Source: Sulfopaludibacter sp963835555
Lineage (GTDB): Bacteria > Acidobacteriota > Terriglobia > Bryobacterales > Bryobacteraceae
Direction: 5' to 3'
DNA length: 64,000 nt
Assembly: GCA_963835555.1 (NCBI GenBank)
Contig: CAWIGC010000004.1
Location: forward strand, 18,060-82,059
In this document: positions 17,344 through 26,828 of the stretch, piece by piece
Numbering within the stretch: position 1 is the stretch's first letter
How the letters are laid out: each line of letters opens with the position of its first letter
Notes under the pieces: generated by a model
The model's input: only the letters and a program-made list of their open reading frames with translations
What the model was told of the DNA's origin: nothing
Databases searched by the model: none
Made by a program: the position numbers and the translations under genes

Positions 17344-17360
<17 letters not shown>
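16224..17360 (+). CDS. sufD: Fe-S cluster assembly protein SufD
   Basis: A SufB paralogue (378 residues) and partner in the SufBC2D complex, helping iron entry. Recognisable parts are LGFPTTHDEEWRFTNVAPIA near the N-terminus, the beta-helix, and the C-terminal NLVLSDNAVIHTKPELQILA with DDVRCTHGATIGQLDAESMF and YLQSRGIGKNEARALLTHAF, which carries the conserved His. It overlaps sufC by four bases and sufS by 17 bases, so the genes are tightly coupled. Confidence 0.95.
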
Positions 17361-18590
<1,230 letters not shown>

Positions 18591-18591
<1 letters not shown>

Positions 18592-19034
18592 TGGTTGACG
18601 ATCTTTACCAGGAAGTGATTCTGGACCATAGCAAGCGTCCTCGCAATTGTCATTCGATGGACGATGCCAACCACAAGGCGGAGGGGTACAACCCTCTGTG
18701 CGGCGATAAGCTCAAGCTCTACGTGAAGATTGAAGACGACGTGGTGCGCGATGTCAGTTTCGTTGGATCGGGCTGCGCCATCTCCACCGCTTCCGCGTCA
18801 CTCATGACGGAGAGCTTGAAAGGCAAGAGCCGGGCCGAAGCGCTCAAGTTGCTCGACAAATTCCACGACCTGCTCACCACCGATACGCCCGTCAGCAAAG
18901 ACCTCGGCAAGCTGGTGGTCTTCTGCGGCGTGCGCGATTATCCGGCGCGCGTCAAGTGCGCCACGCTGGCCTGGCACACGCTGAAGAGCGCGCTCACCGC
19001 CGGGGAACTCGAACCGGTAGTGACCACCGAATGA
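18591..19034 (+). CDS. sufU: SufU sulfur-transfer/scaffold protein
   Basis: An IscU-fold zinc protein (147 residues) that accepts sulfur from SufS. The three ligand cysteines are in NPLCGDKLKLYV, GSGCAISTASASLMTESLKG and RVKCATLAWHTLKSAL; the GCAIS-x-AS spacing and the insert before the last Cys are typical of SufU rather than IscU. It starts at ATG 18591, overlapping the sufS stop, and overlaps sufT by four bases. Confidence 0.95.
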
Positions 19035-19363
19035 ATCTCAGGGACCAAGTCATCGGTGCGCTCCAAAGGGTCTACGACCCGGAGATGCCCGTCAACATTT
19101 ACGAGTTGGGCCTGATCTACGGCTGTGAAGTGGACGCGCAGGGCCGCGTGGCGCTGCGTATGACCCTGACTGCGCCAAACTGCCCGGTGGCCGGCTCTCT
19201 GCCGGCGGAAGTGGAGCGGGCCGCGCGCGCGGTGCCGGGAGTTACGGACGTCAAACTGGAACTCACCTTCGATCCGCCCTGGTCTAAAGCGCGCATGAGT
19301 GAAGCCGCCAAACTGGCTCTGGGCATCGAAGACATCATCCCGATTGCGAGGCTGCGCCGATGA
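19031..19363 (+). CDS. sufT: SufT/MIP18-family (DUF59) Fe-S maturation protein
   Basis: A 110-residue DUF59 protein. RVYDPEMPVNIYELGLIYGC is the conserved DPE motif and MTLTAPNCPVAGSLPAEVER contains the single reactive cysteine in the usual T-x-P-x-C context; LTFDPPWSKARMSEAAKLAL is the closing motif. SufT proteins aid Fe-S delivery to targets. It starts at ATG 19031, overlapping sufU, and its stop overlaps the rrf2 start. Confidence 0.93.
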   Translation: MNLRDQVIGALQRVYDPEMPVNIYELGLIYGCEVDAQGRVALRMTLTAPNCPVAGSLPAEVERAARAVPGVTDVKLELTFDPPWSKARMSEAAKLALGIEDIIPIARLRR

Positions 19364-19827
19364 AGCTCTCCGCCAATGAAGAATACGGCCTGCGCTGCCT
19401 GGTGCGGATTGCGTACAACGCCCACGGGCTCACCATTCCGGAGATGAGCCAGGCCGAAGGCGTTTCGCCGGCATATGCCGCCAAAATCCTGCGCGTCTTA
19501 CGCAAGGGCGGCTTCGTCAAAGCGGCTCGCGGCAAAGAGGGCGGATACACGCTGGCACGGCCGGCCGAAAACATCGTCATCGGCGAAGTGATGGACGCCC
19601 TCGGCGGTAAGCTCTTCGAAAGCGATTTCTGCGACAGCCACTCCGGCCAGCACGCCATCTGCACGCGATCCGTGGATTGCTCCGTCCGCTCGCTCTGGCG
19701 CGCGGTGCAGGTATCGGTGGATCAGGTCCTCAGTAAGACTACCCTGCGGGATCTCATGCAGAACGAAGAGGAAATGAACTCCTTCGTCCGCATGATTCCG
19801 GGGCCCAACGGCCTGCGGGTGATGTAG
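19360..19827 (+). CDS. Rrf2-family Fe-S-responsive regulator of the SUF operon
   Basis: A 155-residue winged-helix protein. The DNA-binding part is SANEEYGLRCLVRIAYNAHG with AYAAKILRVLRKGGFVKAAR and GKEGGYTLARPAENIVIGEV. Three cysteines in FCDSHSGQHAICTRSVDCSV match the [2Fe-2S] ligand region of IscR-like and SufR-like Rrf2 proteins, so the protein probably senses cluster supply. It is the last gene of the operon (overlapping sufT by four bases), which implies feedback on the promoter at 13906. Its 3' 211 bp are duplicated twice downstream. The intact gene is not disrupted by this. Confidence 0.92.
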   Translation: MKLSANEEYGLRCLVRIAYNAHGLTIPEMSQAEGVSPAYAAKILRVLRKGGFVKAARGKEGGYTLARPAENIVIGEVMDALGGKLFESDFCDSHSGQHAICTRSVDCSVRSLWRAVQVSVDQVLSKTTLRDLMQNEEEMNSFVRMIPGPNGLRVM

Positions 19828-19869
19828 CCCCCCTCACGCGCCGCTATCTTTTTGGCGGGCCAGGCGGCT

Positions 19870-20023
19870 CTACCGATTCCACGGAGCCGACCTCACATAC
19901 ACCTGAAAAGGCGCCCAGAAATAGGGCCGGCGGAAACGCGGATCGCCCTGAAGCATGGCCAGTTTGGCCTGGCGCAAAGCCACCGCGGGAGGCTGGCCGG
20001 CGGCGATGCCGGCGTAAAGTTGA
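19870..20023 (-). pseudogene. 3' fragment of the CHAT gene (unit 1)
   Basis: A duplicated end of the CHAT-domain gene (154 bp, matching 21240-21393) with the stop codon but no start. It encodes only the last 50 residues (LYAGIAAxxPPAVALRQAKL and on) and cannot make a protease. It belongs to the 407-bp triplication. Confidence 0.85.
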
Positions 20024-20234
20024 CGAAAGCGATTTCTGCGACAGCCACTCCGGCCAGCACGCCATCTGCACGCGATCCGTGGATTGCTCCGTCCGCTCGC
20101 TCTGGCGCGCGGTGCAGGTATCGGTGGACCAGGTCCTCAGTAAGACTACCCTGCGAGATCTCATGCAGAATGAAGAGGAAATGAACTCCTTCGTCCGCAT
20201 GATTCCGGGGCCCAACGGCCTGCGGGTGATGTAG
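20024..20234 (+). pseudogene. 3' fragment of rrf2 (unit 2)
   Basis: A headless copy of the last 70 codons of the Rrf2 gene, including the cluster cysteines (FCDSHSGQHAICTRSVDC) and the stop. It has no start or ribosome-binding site and reads in frame with nothing upstream. Confidence 0.85.
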
Positions 20235-20276
20235 CCCCCCTCACGCGCCGCTATCTTTTTGGCGGGCCAGGCGGCT

Positions 20277-20430
20277 CTATCGATTCCACGGAGCCGACCT
20301 CACATACACCTGAAAAGGCGCCCAGAAATAGGGCCGGCGGAAACGCGGATCGCCCTGAAGCATGGCCAGTTTGGCCTGGCGCAAAGCCACCGCGGGAGGC
20401 TGGCTGGCGGCGATGCCGGCGTAAAGTTGA
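20277..20430 (-). pseudogene. 3' fragment of the CHAT gene (unit 2)
   Basis: Second truncated copy of the end of the CHAT gene, identical in extent to the one in unit 1 and differing by a few substitutions (CTATCG, GGCTGGCGGC). Confidence 0.85.
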
Positions 20431-21197
20431 CGAAAGCGATTTCTGCGACAGCCACTCCGGCCAGCACGCCATCTGCACGCGATCCGTGGATTGCTCCGTC
20501 CGCTCGCTCTGGCGCGCGGTGTGTCAGTGCCGGATAAAACACCCGCAGGATTGCCGGTTTTGCCGACGTCCACCTGGGCGAGGACGCGGTAGGTACTCTA
20601 CACGAGATTCTATATTCTGCTTGGCTGAACCCAGGTGGCGGCGCTACCATCAAGCTTGCGCCAAATGGTCGAGTTCCCGCCGACGGAGTATCGGACGTGC
20701 CCGGCGTTCTTGGTGCAGGACCGCGATCCCCAGGGCGTTTATCGTCTGTGCGACTTCATCACAACCCAGCTCATTCCGCCTGATCAGGCGCACCATGCGG
20801 GTAAGGTCAACAGCGTCGATAGACTCCGCCTTGCGACCGAATCGGTCCGCCTGAACGCCAGAAACGCTCGCTGTTCCAATGTTCCTGTTCATGCTGACGG
20901 CGCGGGAGGGTCGGGTATCGGCTAACGGCTTCGCCCTCCGTCTTCGCTGCTGTCTCAGACGTGCCATCGTCGCGCCGCCGGCGCATCTGTGTGTCTCGCG
21001 GCGCCTGCCACCAGGCCGTTCTGGGGACAAAGCCACCAATCCTGCGGGTGTTTTATATCGGCACTAACAGCGCGGTGCAGGTATCGGTGGACCAGGTCCT
21101 CAGTAAGACTACCCTGCGGGATCTCATGCAGAACGAAGAGGAAATGAACTCCTTCGTCCGCATGATTCCGGGGCCCAACGGCCTGCGGGTGATGTAG
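20431..21197 (+). pseudogene. 3' fragment of rrf2 (unit 3), split by a mobile element
   Basis: The third copy of the rrf2 end: 20431-20521 and 21070-21197, separated by the 548-bp element. After it come the intact intergenic gap and the full-length CHAT gene. Confidence 0.85.
20522..21069. mobile_element. 548-bp non-autonomous insertion element, IS21-like ends, 8-bp target duplication
   Basis: Imperfect terminal inverted repeats of about 33 bp: the left end starts TGTCAGTGCCGGATAAAACA and the right end, reversed, starts TGTTAGTGCCGATATAAAAC; both continue into AAAACACCCGCAGGATTG. The flanks carry an 8-bp direct repeat GCGCGGTG (20514-20521 and 21070-21077), and removing element plus one copy restores the duplicated sequence exactly, which proves insertion. 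TG...CA ends and the 8-bp duplication suggest the IS21 group, tentatively. The interior encodes no recognisable transposase; a minus-strand frame at 20650-21039 (with DLTRMVRLIRRNELGCDEVA) has no family I know. It is probably a deletion derivative moved by a full-length relative elsewhere. Confidence 0.85.
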
Positions 21198-21239
21198 CCC
21201 CCCTCACGCGCCGCTATCTTTTTGGCGGGCCAGGCGGCT

Positions 21240-23723
21240 CTACCGATTCCACGGAGCCGACCTCACATACACCTGAAAAGGCGCCCAGAAATAGGGCCGG
21301 CGGAAACGCGGATCGCCCTGAAGCATGGCCAGTTTGGCCTGGCGCAAAGCCACCGCGGGAGGCTCGCCGGCGGCGATGCCGGCGTAAAGTTGATCCATGA
21401 GCAGGCGGGAAGAGCCGTCGTTGACATCCCAGAGGCCCGCGACCACCGCGCTCGAACCGGCTTCCAGAAACGCCCACGCCAGCCCGATGAGGCCTTCTCC
21501 GGCATAGATGCGGGCTCCGGCGCTCCGGCAGGCGGAGATGGTCACCAGGCGGGCGGAAAGCGGAGTGCCGATGATGTCCCGGGCCTTCAGAAGGTACTGA
21601 CCCTGGTCGGGCGAAAGGACGATGGCGGATTCGAGCGGGCTTTCCGGATTCGGCTCGGCGTGCGCCGCAAAGTGAATCAGCGAGAATTGTCCCGGGTTCA
21701 CCTGCCGGTAGGCGGCGAGCGTCGCGGTAGCGCCGGTGAATACGGCCTTGGAGGCTTCCGGAAAATGATTCTGGATGGCCGTGATTTCGGCCTCCGCCTG
21801 CGGCAGTTTATCGAACTGAGGGACGGGAACAGGCGCGCCCATCAGCAGCAGCGATGGGGAAGCCGCAGGACGCGTCTTTTCGGCCGATGCCAACAGCGTC
21901 ATCGACGGCGTCACGGCAAGGTCCACGTCTTCCACCCAGTAATGCGGCGTGGGGCCGGGCACGGGCAAAGTTTCCAGATTCAGGCGATGCAGTGCGCCGT
22001 CCGGGACCACGATCACACGGCTGCCGTGCGGAATGCGCGGGGCGATATCGCCCAGCAGGACGCTCCATAGCCTGGCGCCCGCGGCATCCTTCGACGCGAG
22101 CGGATCGCCCCAGGAGTGCTCGACGGAATTGCGATAGGCGGCGATGAGGGTTTCGATTTCCGGCGCGGGCGGCAGGGAGAAGCGGCGGACTTCATGCGGA
22201 GTGATGAGCCAGGCGAAGGAGCGCTCCGGCGCCAGCCAGAAAGAGATCAGCAGGCTGCCGGTGGTTTGCGACAGGCGCTGCAGTGCCTCCGCATCGAAGA
22301 CCATGGGCTTGGAATCGCGGCGGAGCGATTCGGCCAGCACGCGGGCGCGGCTGGATTCGATCACCGTGAGCGCTTTGGGGTCGTCGTCCTGCCGCACCAG
22401 GCTGTCTACGTATTGCTTGTAAAAAGGGATGAGGCGCGAAAGTAAGGTGATGCGGTTTTGCGGATTCTCCAGAAGCGAGCGCGCCGAATCGATGGCCGCC
22501 AGGGCCCCCGCGAATTCCTGGTTTGCCTGCGGGAAGTTCCGCGCGCCGGCATCGATATTGGCCAGCAGCGCGTATGCCTCCCAGCGCAGGATCTGGTTCG
22601 TCTGGGAATCGGCCAGAAGGTCGCGGCACGCCTTTACGGCTTCCTGTGCGTTGCCCTGGCCTTCGGCAATGCGCGCCTGATTGCGCACAATATACGGCCG
22701 GATGAGGCCGCCTCCCTTGGCCTCCACCACGCCGAACGCGGTCTGATTCCAGGTCGCGGCAGTACCCCACTGGCGTTCCTTGATCAGCACCAGGGAGAGG
22801 TTGGCGGCGTAGCGCGCGGCTTCGTTTTTTTCGCCCAATCGCAGGGCGATCCGGTACGCGCGTTGATAGCTTTGGATGGCGGCGGAGACATCGCCCTGGG
22901 CATCCCGGACCAGGCCGAGAAGGTTCAAGTCGGTCATCAGATCGCTCTGCGCGCCGGCGGCTTCAAACAGCTTGATGGCCTGCTGCACATGCTCCAAAGC
23001 GCCGCCGGTGTTTCCCAGGTAGATGTAGTAGTTGGCCAGATTGCCGTGAACCTGCGCCTCCACGAAGCCGGCATGCGCGCGGGTAGCTTTGTCGAGTGCC
23101 TGCAACGCAAATGCGACCGCATCTTCGTACCGGTTGGTGAAACGCGCGCATCGGGAAAGATTGTTGAGCGCCATCGCCTCCCGGTACGTATTGCCGGTGG
23201 CCGCTGCCTGTGAAAGGACGGCCCGGAATTCGTCCGCCGCCGCATCCAATCGATTCGCGGACAGAAGACCCGCGCCACGGATCAGACGGATGCGAAGCTG
23301 GATGTCGGAGTCGGTGGCCCCGGCGGCGGCCTGGTCCAGCAGTTCGTTGGCCCGCCGGGGGTCCGAAAAGATGTAGGCGTTGGCCAGATCCGCCTGTCGC
23401 CGGACAGCCATTTGCGCCAGCGCCGGAAGGGGCGGCACCGGCCTTCGCAGTAGCGCCGCGGCTTCCTCGTACCGGCCCTGCCCCAGCACGGCTTCGGCGT
23501 GAAGCAGACGAAATTTCCAGAACCAGACAGTATTCGGCCGGTCTTTCCAGCCGTCCGCTTCCCGCGAAACCGCTTGGATGGTCTGCGGCAGATTGCCGGA
23601 GACATACATTTCCCACAGCCGCTGGTACGCGTGTTGAGGCGCCTCGCGACGCCCGCATGCCGCCAGAAGCAACAGGCACAACCAGGCGGCGCTACATCGA
23701 CGTGTGACCGTTCGTGGAGCCAT
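21240..23723 (-). CDS. CHAT-domain cysteine protease lipoprotein with TPR repeats
   Basis: An 827-residue protein. A signal peptide with lipobox (SAAWLCLLLLAACGRRE) anchors it to a membrane; residues about 40-440 are tetratricopeptide repeats (for example GNLANYYIYLGNTGGALEHV); the C-terminal 280 residues are a CHAT (caspase-like) domain. The catalytic His is in FSLIHFAAHAEPNPESPLES and the Cys in LVTISACRSAGARIYAGEGL. Further family motifs are VIVVPDGALHRLNLETLPV and AFLEAGSSAVVAGLWDVNDG. The start ATG 23723 is chosen over 23750 as nearest the signal peptide. It ends the operon anti-sigma-like / unknown / CHAT, overlapping the previous gene. Its last 154 bp are duplicated twice. Confidence 0.88.
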   Translation of the reverse strand: MAPRTVTRRCSAAWLCLLLLAACGRREAPQHAYQRLWEMYVSGNLPQTIQAVSREADGWKDRPNTVWFWKFRLLHAEAVLGQGRYEEAAALLRRPVPPLPALAQMAVRRQADLANAYIFSDPRRANELLDQAAAGATDSDIQLRIRLIRGAGLLSANRLDAAADEFRAVLSQAAATGNTYREAMALNNLSRCARFTNRYEDAVAFALQALDKATRAHAGFVEAQVHGNLANYYIYLGNTGGALEHVQQAIKLFEAAGAQSDLMTDLNLLGLVRDAQGDVSAAIQSYQRAYRIALRLGEKNEAARYAANLSLVLIKERQWGTAATWNQTAFGVVEAKGGGLIRPYIVRNQARIAEGQGNAQEAVKACRDLLADSQTNQILRWEAYALLANIDAGARNFPQANQEFAGALAAIDSARSLLENPQNRITLLSRLIPFYKQYVDSLVRQDDDPKALTVIESSRARVLAESLRRDSKPMVFDAEALQRLSQTTGSLLISFWLAPERSFAWLITPHEVRRFSLPPAPEIETLIAAYRNSVEHSWGDPLASKDAAGARLWSVLLGDIAPRIPHGSRVIVVPDGALHRLNLETLPVPGPTPHYWVEDVDLAVTPSMTLLASAEKTRPAASPSLLLMGAPVPVPQFDKLPQAEAEITAIQNHFPEASKAVFTGATATLAAYRQVNPGQFSLIHFAAHAEPNPESPLESAIVLSPDQGQYLLKARDIIGTPLSARLVTISACRSAGARIYAGEGLIGLAWAFLEAGSSAVVAGLWDVNDGSSRLLMDQLYAGIAAGEPPAVALRQAKLAMLQGDPRFRRPYFWAPFQVYVRSAPWNR

Positions 23724-24513
23724 CGCCAACCGATCCGGAGCCGCCCGCATCCGAACCCATAGCCAGCCGGACCATGGTGATGCGGCGGTCGCAATTGCCT
23801 ACCAGGACTTCGCCCAGGAAGATCCGGCCGAAGCCCGGCCAGTAGATCATGTTGCCTACGGGAGGCGGAATCTTTTCGACCTCCTTTTCCGGACCGCTGA
23901 GTTTGATTCCGGTGACCAGGGTGCAGTGGTGGTACCCGTTGTACTCGGCCAGCGCCGGGGCGCCGGCTTCGGTACCGAACCGCCACGCGTGTTTCTGGCG
24001 GAAGCTGTCGGGCTTTTTGGCGTAATACGCGGCCAGGTGCGCCTTGGTGCCGCACTGCGCCAGCGTTTCGTCATCCAGCGTTACGGCAACGCGCACCTCT
24101 CCCAACCGCATGCCCACGATTTTGTTGCCGGTAGTCGTGATGACGGGGGGGCCGCTGCCTTTCCTGACCGACGAGAGATTCAACTCCACACGCGCGATGC
24201 GTAGCTTCTCGAGTACGTCCAGGTCCTCCACCAGCGAATGCACTTCGGTGTAATACCCGCCGCGTTTTTCCGTGCCGTGCGCGTTGCTTTCTACGTGATG
24301 GACGGAAAGCAGAGAGCGCTTCCAGGGCCGCTCCACCGGATACCGGTAGCAGCACTCGTGGGCATGCGCGACGCCGCCGGTGACCGGCAGCACAGCGGCG
24401 CCTAAGGCGGGCACCACGTGGTTGAGCCCCTTCAGCTTGCCCAGCCGGTCGAATTGCGCGGCGACGCCGATGGCATGCCCGCTGAATATATAACGCTTGC
24501 CGTCCTGGCTCAT
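23692..24513 (-). CDS. unknown protein in the CHAT operon
   Basis: A 273-residue protein that I do not recognise. It begins MSQDGKRYIFSGHAIGVAAQ at ATG 24513, overlapping the anti-sigma-like stop (TGATG). It has no signal peptide or membrane segment. Seen are several His/Cys (AHAHECCYRYPVE, NGYHHCTLVTGIKL), conserved-looking blocks LSVHHVESNAHGTEKRGGYY and GNKIVGMRLGEVRVAVTLDD, and a Gly/Ser-rich C-terminus. Its end overlaps the CHAT start. The middle position between a membrane anti-sigma-like protein and a CHAT lipoprotein suggests a substrate or regulator of the protease, purely by context. Confidence 0.75.
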   Translation of the reverse strand: MSQDGKRYIFSGHAIGVAAQFDRLGKLKGLNHVVPALGAAVLPVTGGVAHAHECCYRYPVERPWKRSLLSVHHVESNAHGTEKRGGYYTEVHSLVEDLDVLEKLRIARVELNLSSVRKGSGPPVITTTGNKIVGMRLGEVRVAVTLDDETLAQCGTKAHLAAYYAKKPDSFRQKHAWRFGTEAGAPALAEYNGYHHCTLVTGIKLSGPEKEVEKIPPPVGNMIYWPGFGRIFLGEVLVGNCDRRITMVRLAMGSDAGGSGSVGDGSTNGHTSM

Positions 24514-25163
24514 CAATTCGTGTGCTCCTGCTCGGTTGTTACTGCAAAAATGGTTCTCGCGATCTGCTCTTCGGGCCGGCCGTCCCGCAGGGAACGTATC
24601 GTTATGATATACCGCCCCACCTTCAGCGTCCCGGGAAAATATACATCGATCGGTTGCCCGGCGCCGGGCGCCGGCACCACGCCGCTGCGCAGAACCCGCC
24701 CGGATTCGGCGCTCAGTTCCACCGACACCTCCGCCGAGTTGGCGGGCCGTTCCACCGCAATGACGAAATGGAGCGGATCCGCGGGGCTCAATCGCGGGAC
24801 GGCGGCACGCGAGGTCAGGTCCAGCACCACGGCGGGGAGCGCCCGCGGGGCGTTCAACGCGGGAATCGTCACGGTATTCTGAAAGACGACAACGGCCAGC
24901 GCGGCGGCTGCCAGCGCGCCGACCGCCGGGGAGAGCCACTTCACCCTCATCCAATCCAGAAACGAAGGCCGGAACGGTTTTTGAGCTTCGTCGCGCCACA
25001 CGATCTTGGCGTTTTCGATAAAACAGGCCGTCACGCGAAGATCTTCAGCGCAGTCCTGGCAGGAGAAATAGTGCTCCTCAAAGGCATCGCGCTCTTCAGC
25101 AGGCATGTCGCCTATGAGATAGCGTTCCACCGCATGGGTGGCGACCGCGAATTCGTGTTTCAT
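24513..25163 (-). CDS. anti-sigma-factor-like protein with zinc-finger and membrane segment
   Basis: A 216-residue protein. The N-terminus (residues 1-50, ATHAVERYLIGDMPAEERDA then FEEHYFSCQDCAEDLRVTA) is a putative zf-HC2 domain (HxxxCxxC), which in anti-sigma factors binds an ECF sigma factor. A single membrane segment follows at about residues 80-100 (LSPAVGALAAAALAVVVFQN), then an extracytoplasmic beta domain of 110 residues. AAGGGAG precedes the ATG. No sigma gene is adjacent, so the partner must lie elsewhere or the domain has another role. It is first in the CHAT operon and suggests that the operon responds to an extracytoplasmic signal. Confidence 0.75.
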   Translation of the reverse strand: MKHEFAVATHAVERYLIGDMPAEERDAFEEHYFSCQDCAEDLRVTACFIENAKIVWRDEAQKPFRPSFLDWMRVKWLSPAVGALAAAALAVVVFQNTVTIPALNAPRALPAVVLDLTSRAAVPRLSPADPLHFVIAVERPANSAEVSVELSAESGRVLRSGVVPAPGAGQPIDVYFPGTLKVGRYIITIRSLRDGRPEEQIARTIFAVTTEQEHTN

Positions 25164-25235
25164 GCTCTCCCTTTAGTTGGTGCCGGCAGGGTGCACATCG
25201 TTACAAATTCGTCTTACGGTGCCTTGGGGTTATGG

Positions 25236-25309
25236 TGGCGGCGGGGCGACTCGAACGCCCGACCTGCGGATTATGAGACCGCCGCTCTAGCCAGCTGAGC
25301 TACACCGCC
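25236..25309 (-). tRNA. tRNA-Met (anticodon CAT)
   Basis: On the minus strand the acceptor stem GGCGGTG pairs with CGCCGCC (one G-U), the D-arm GCTC/GAGC and T-arm GGGCG-TTCGAGT-CGCCC are present, and the anticodon loop CTCATAA gives CAT. Discriminator A and an encoded CCA (25233-25235) follow. The anticodon stem ends with one T-T mismatch. The elongator pattern fits better than initiator; a CAT tRNA modified to read AUA cannot be excluded. Confidence 0.9.
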
Positions 25310-25398
25310 ACGGAGATTCCAGTGTAGCAAAAGAGCTTAGAGCTTTCACCGTCGGCTGCCCTGCAGAGAACTGCGGGGGAATTTACCCGATTGAAAAC

Positions 25399-25596
25399 TG
25401 TGGAAAAGGGGGACCCTTGACAGGCGGTATCGGATGGTTTTTGTAACACGAGCCATGAATTTTGATTTTCCTGCTAAGCCAAATAGTATCAATGGATTAG
25501 CGGGATATGCTGCGTCATGGTTCAAAACCTCATAAGTGCCCTTTATTACTACAGTTAACATCGCCGCCAAGGATCTTTCCCACAGAGTTTTCCACA
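25399..25596. other. intergenic region with three DnaA-box-like sequences
   Basis: The 300-bp gap between the tRNA and hflX holds TTTTCCACA in both orientations (25588-25596 forward; 25399-25407 as TGTGGAAAA) and TTTCCCACA (25576-25584), close to the DnaA box TTATCCACA, around an AT-richer stretch (25430-25560). A TTGACA (25417-25422) is also present. No protein gene is convincing here. The boxes could bind DnaA or be chance. Confidence 0.3.
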
Positions 25597-25612
25597 GATG
25601 ATGTGGCGGCGG

Positions 25613-26828
25613 TCAGAAACCGGGCAGGCGGCGTTTCAGAGACTCCGGCACCTCCGCTTCCACTTCCACCGTGTCGTCCCGATAGCGGGTGGAAAGGACG
25701 CGGCCGAACTCGTGCAGCAGGGCCAGAGTGGCGCCATCGCCGGCGGAAAGCCGGAGCGTGGCGTGGACCACGGGGTCGAGCGGCAGGACCGAGTCGATCA
25801 GGGCGAGCAAGCGCTCGATACCTTCTCCGGAGACGGCCGAAACGGCGACTGCCTGAGTTTCATGGCGAGCCCCCGCGCCGTTGAGGAGGCGGAGACGCAG
25901 ACTCTCCGAGTCCGACGAGTCGCGACCAAGGCGGTCGATTTTATTGATAACCAGGATCTGCGGAATTTCGGCGGCGCCGATTTCGCCCAGAACGGAAACT
26001 ACGTGCGCGGCGTGTTCCACGGCGGCGGGCGAAGAGCCATCCACGACATGCAGAATCAGCGCCGCTTCGGTGACCTCTTCCAGCGTGGCGCGGAAAGCCT
26101 GCACCAGCGTCGTGGGGAGATTGCGGATGAAGCCCACGGTATCGCTGGCCAGCACGCGGCGGCGTGACGGCAGGGTCAAAGGCCGGACGGTGGGGTCCAG
26201 CGTGGCGAACATCCGGGCATCGGTCAGCACGCCGGATTGAGTGAGCCGGTTGAAGAGCGTGGATTTGCCGGCGTTGGTGTAACCTGCCAGGGCCAGGGTG
26301 GCCAGCGGAACGGCGCTGCGGCGGCGGCGATGAAGCGCGCGGCCGGCCCGGACGCCATCGAGCGCATCCTCGATTTTTTTGATGCGGACGCGAGATGCGC
26401 CGGCGGTCGCTTTCCAGCTTGGTTTCACCGGGACCGCGCGTGCCGATGCCGCCGCCCAGACGGGACATCTCCACGCCATGGCCGGACAGACGCGGCCGCA
26501 GATAATTCAACTGGGCCAGTTCCACCTGTAGCCGGCCTTCGCGAGTGCGCGCACGCGCCGCGAAGATATCCAGGATCAACTGCGTGCGGTCGATGACCTT
26601 GCACGCGAGCGCCTTTTCCAGGTTGCGCTGCTGCGTGGGTGTCAGATCGTGGTCGAAGATCACTACGTCGATAACGCCCGCCGCTACTTCCGCGGCGAGT
26701 TCTTCGACTTTGCCTTGGCCGACAAGGGTGGCAGCCTCCGGAGCGACGCGCGTCTGAATGGCACGGCTCGTTACTTCGGCGCCCGCGCTGCGCGCCAGTT
26801 CGGCTAGCTCATCGAGGGATTCTTCCAC
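25613..26828 (-). CDS. hflX: ribosome-associated GTPase HflX, one-base frameshift
   Basis: HflX is a GTPase that splits stalled ribosomes. The N-terminal domain (VGQGKVEELAAEVAAGVIDV, FDHDLTPTQQRNLEKAL) and the linker GGGIGTRGPGETKLESDRRR are in one frame; the helical linker RVRIKKIEDAL and the G domain (LAGYTNAGKSTLFNRLTQSG, ATLDPTVRPLTLP, DTVGFIRNLPTTLVQAFRAT, VINKIDRL) are in the next. One extra base near 26393 accounts for this: without it RRRIRVRIKKIED is continuous. Homology extends upstream of the GTG at 26828 (ARERAILVGLEWKGSP), to just after the hfq stop, where no standard start lies, so the true start is unclear. It follows hfq, as in many bacteria. Confidence 0.85.

Larger units (their letters stand above)
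19617..21393. repeat. tandem triplication of a 407-bp unit (third copy interrupted)
   Basis: Three units of exactly 407 bp: 19617-20023, 20024-20430 and 20431-21393. The third contains an insertion of 548 bp plus an 8-bp duplicated target; without these it is also 407 bp. Each unit holds the last 211 bp of rrf2, the 42-bp intergenic gap and the last 154 bp of the convergent CHAT gene. Units differ by substitutions only (for example T at 19722 but C at 20129; A/G in GCGAGATC versus GCGGGATC; CTACCG versus CTATCG), so they have diverged since duplication. The junction AAAGTTGA/CGAAAGCG shows no microhomology. Confidence 0.93.

Noticed and set aside
20650..21039. Transposase gene in the small element
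   Set aside because: No DDE or other transposase motif is visible in the 130-codon frame.
25399..25596. Chromosomal replication origin
   Set aside because: Only three relaxed boxes, no dnaA, dnaN or rpmH nearby; kept only as a weak observation.
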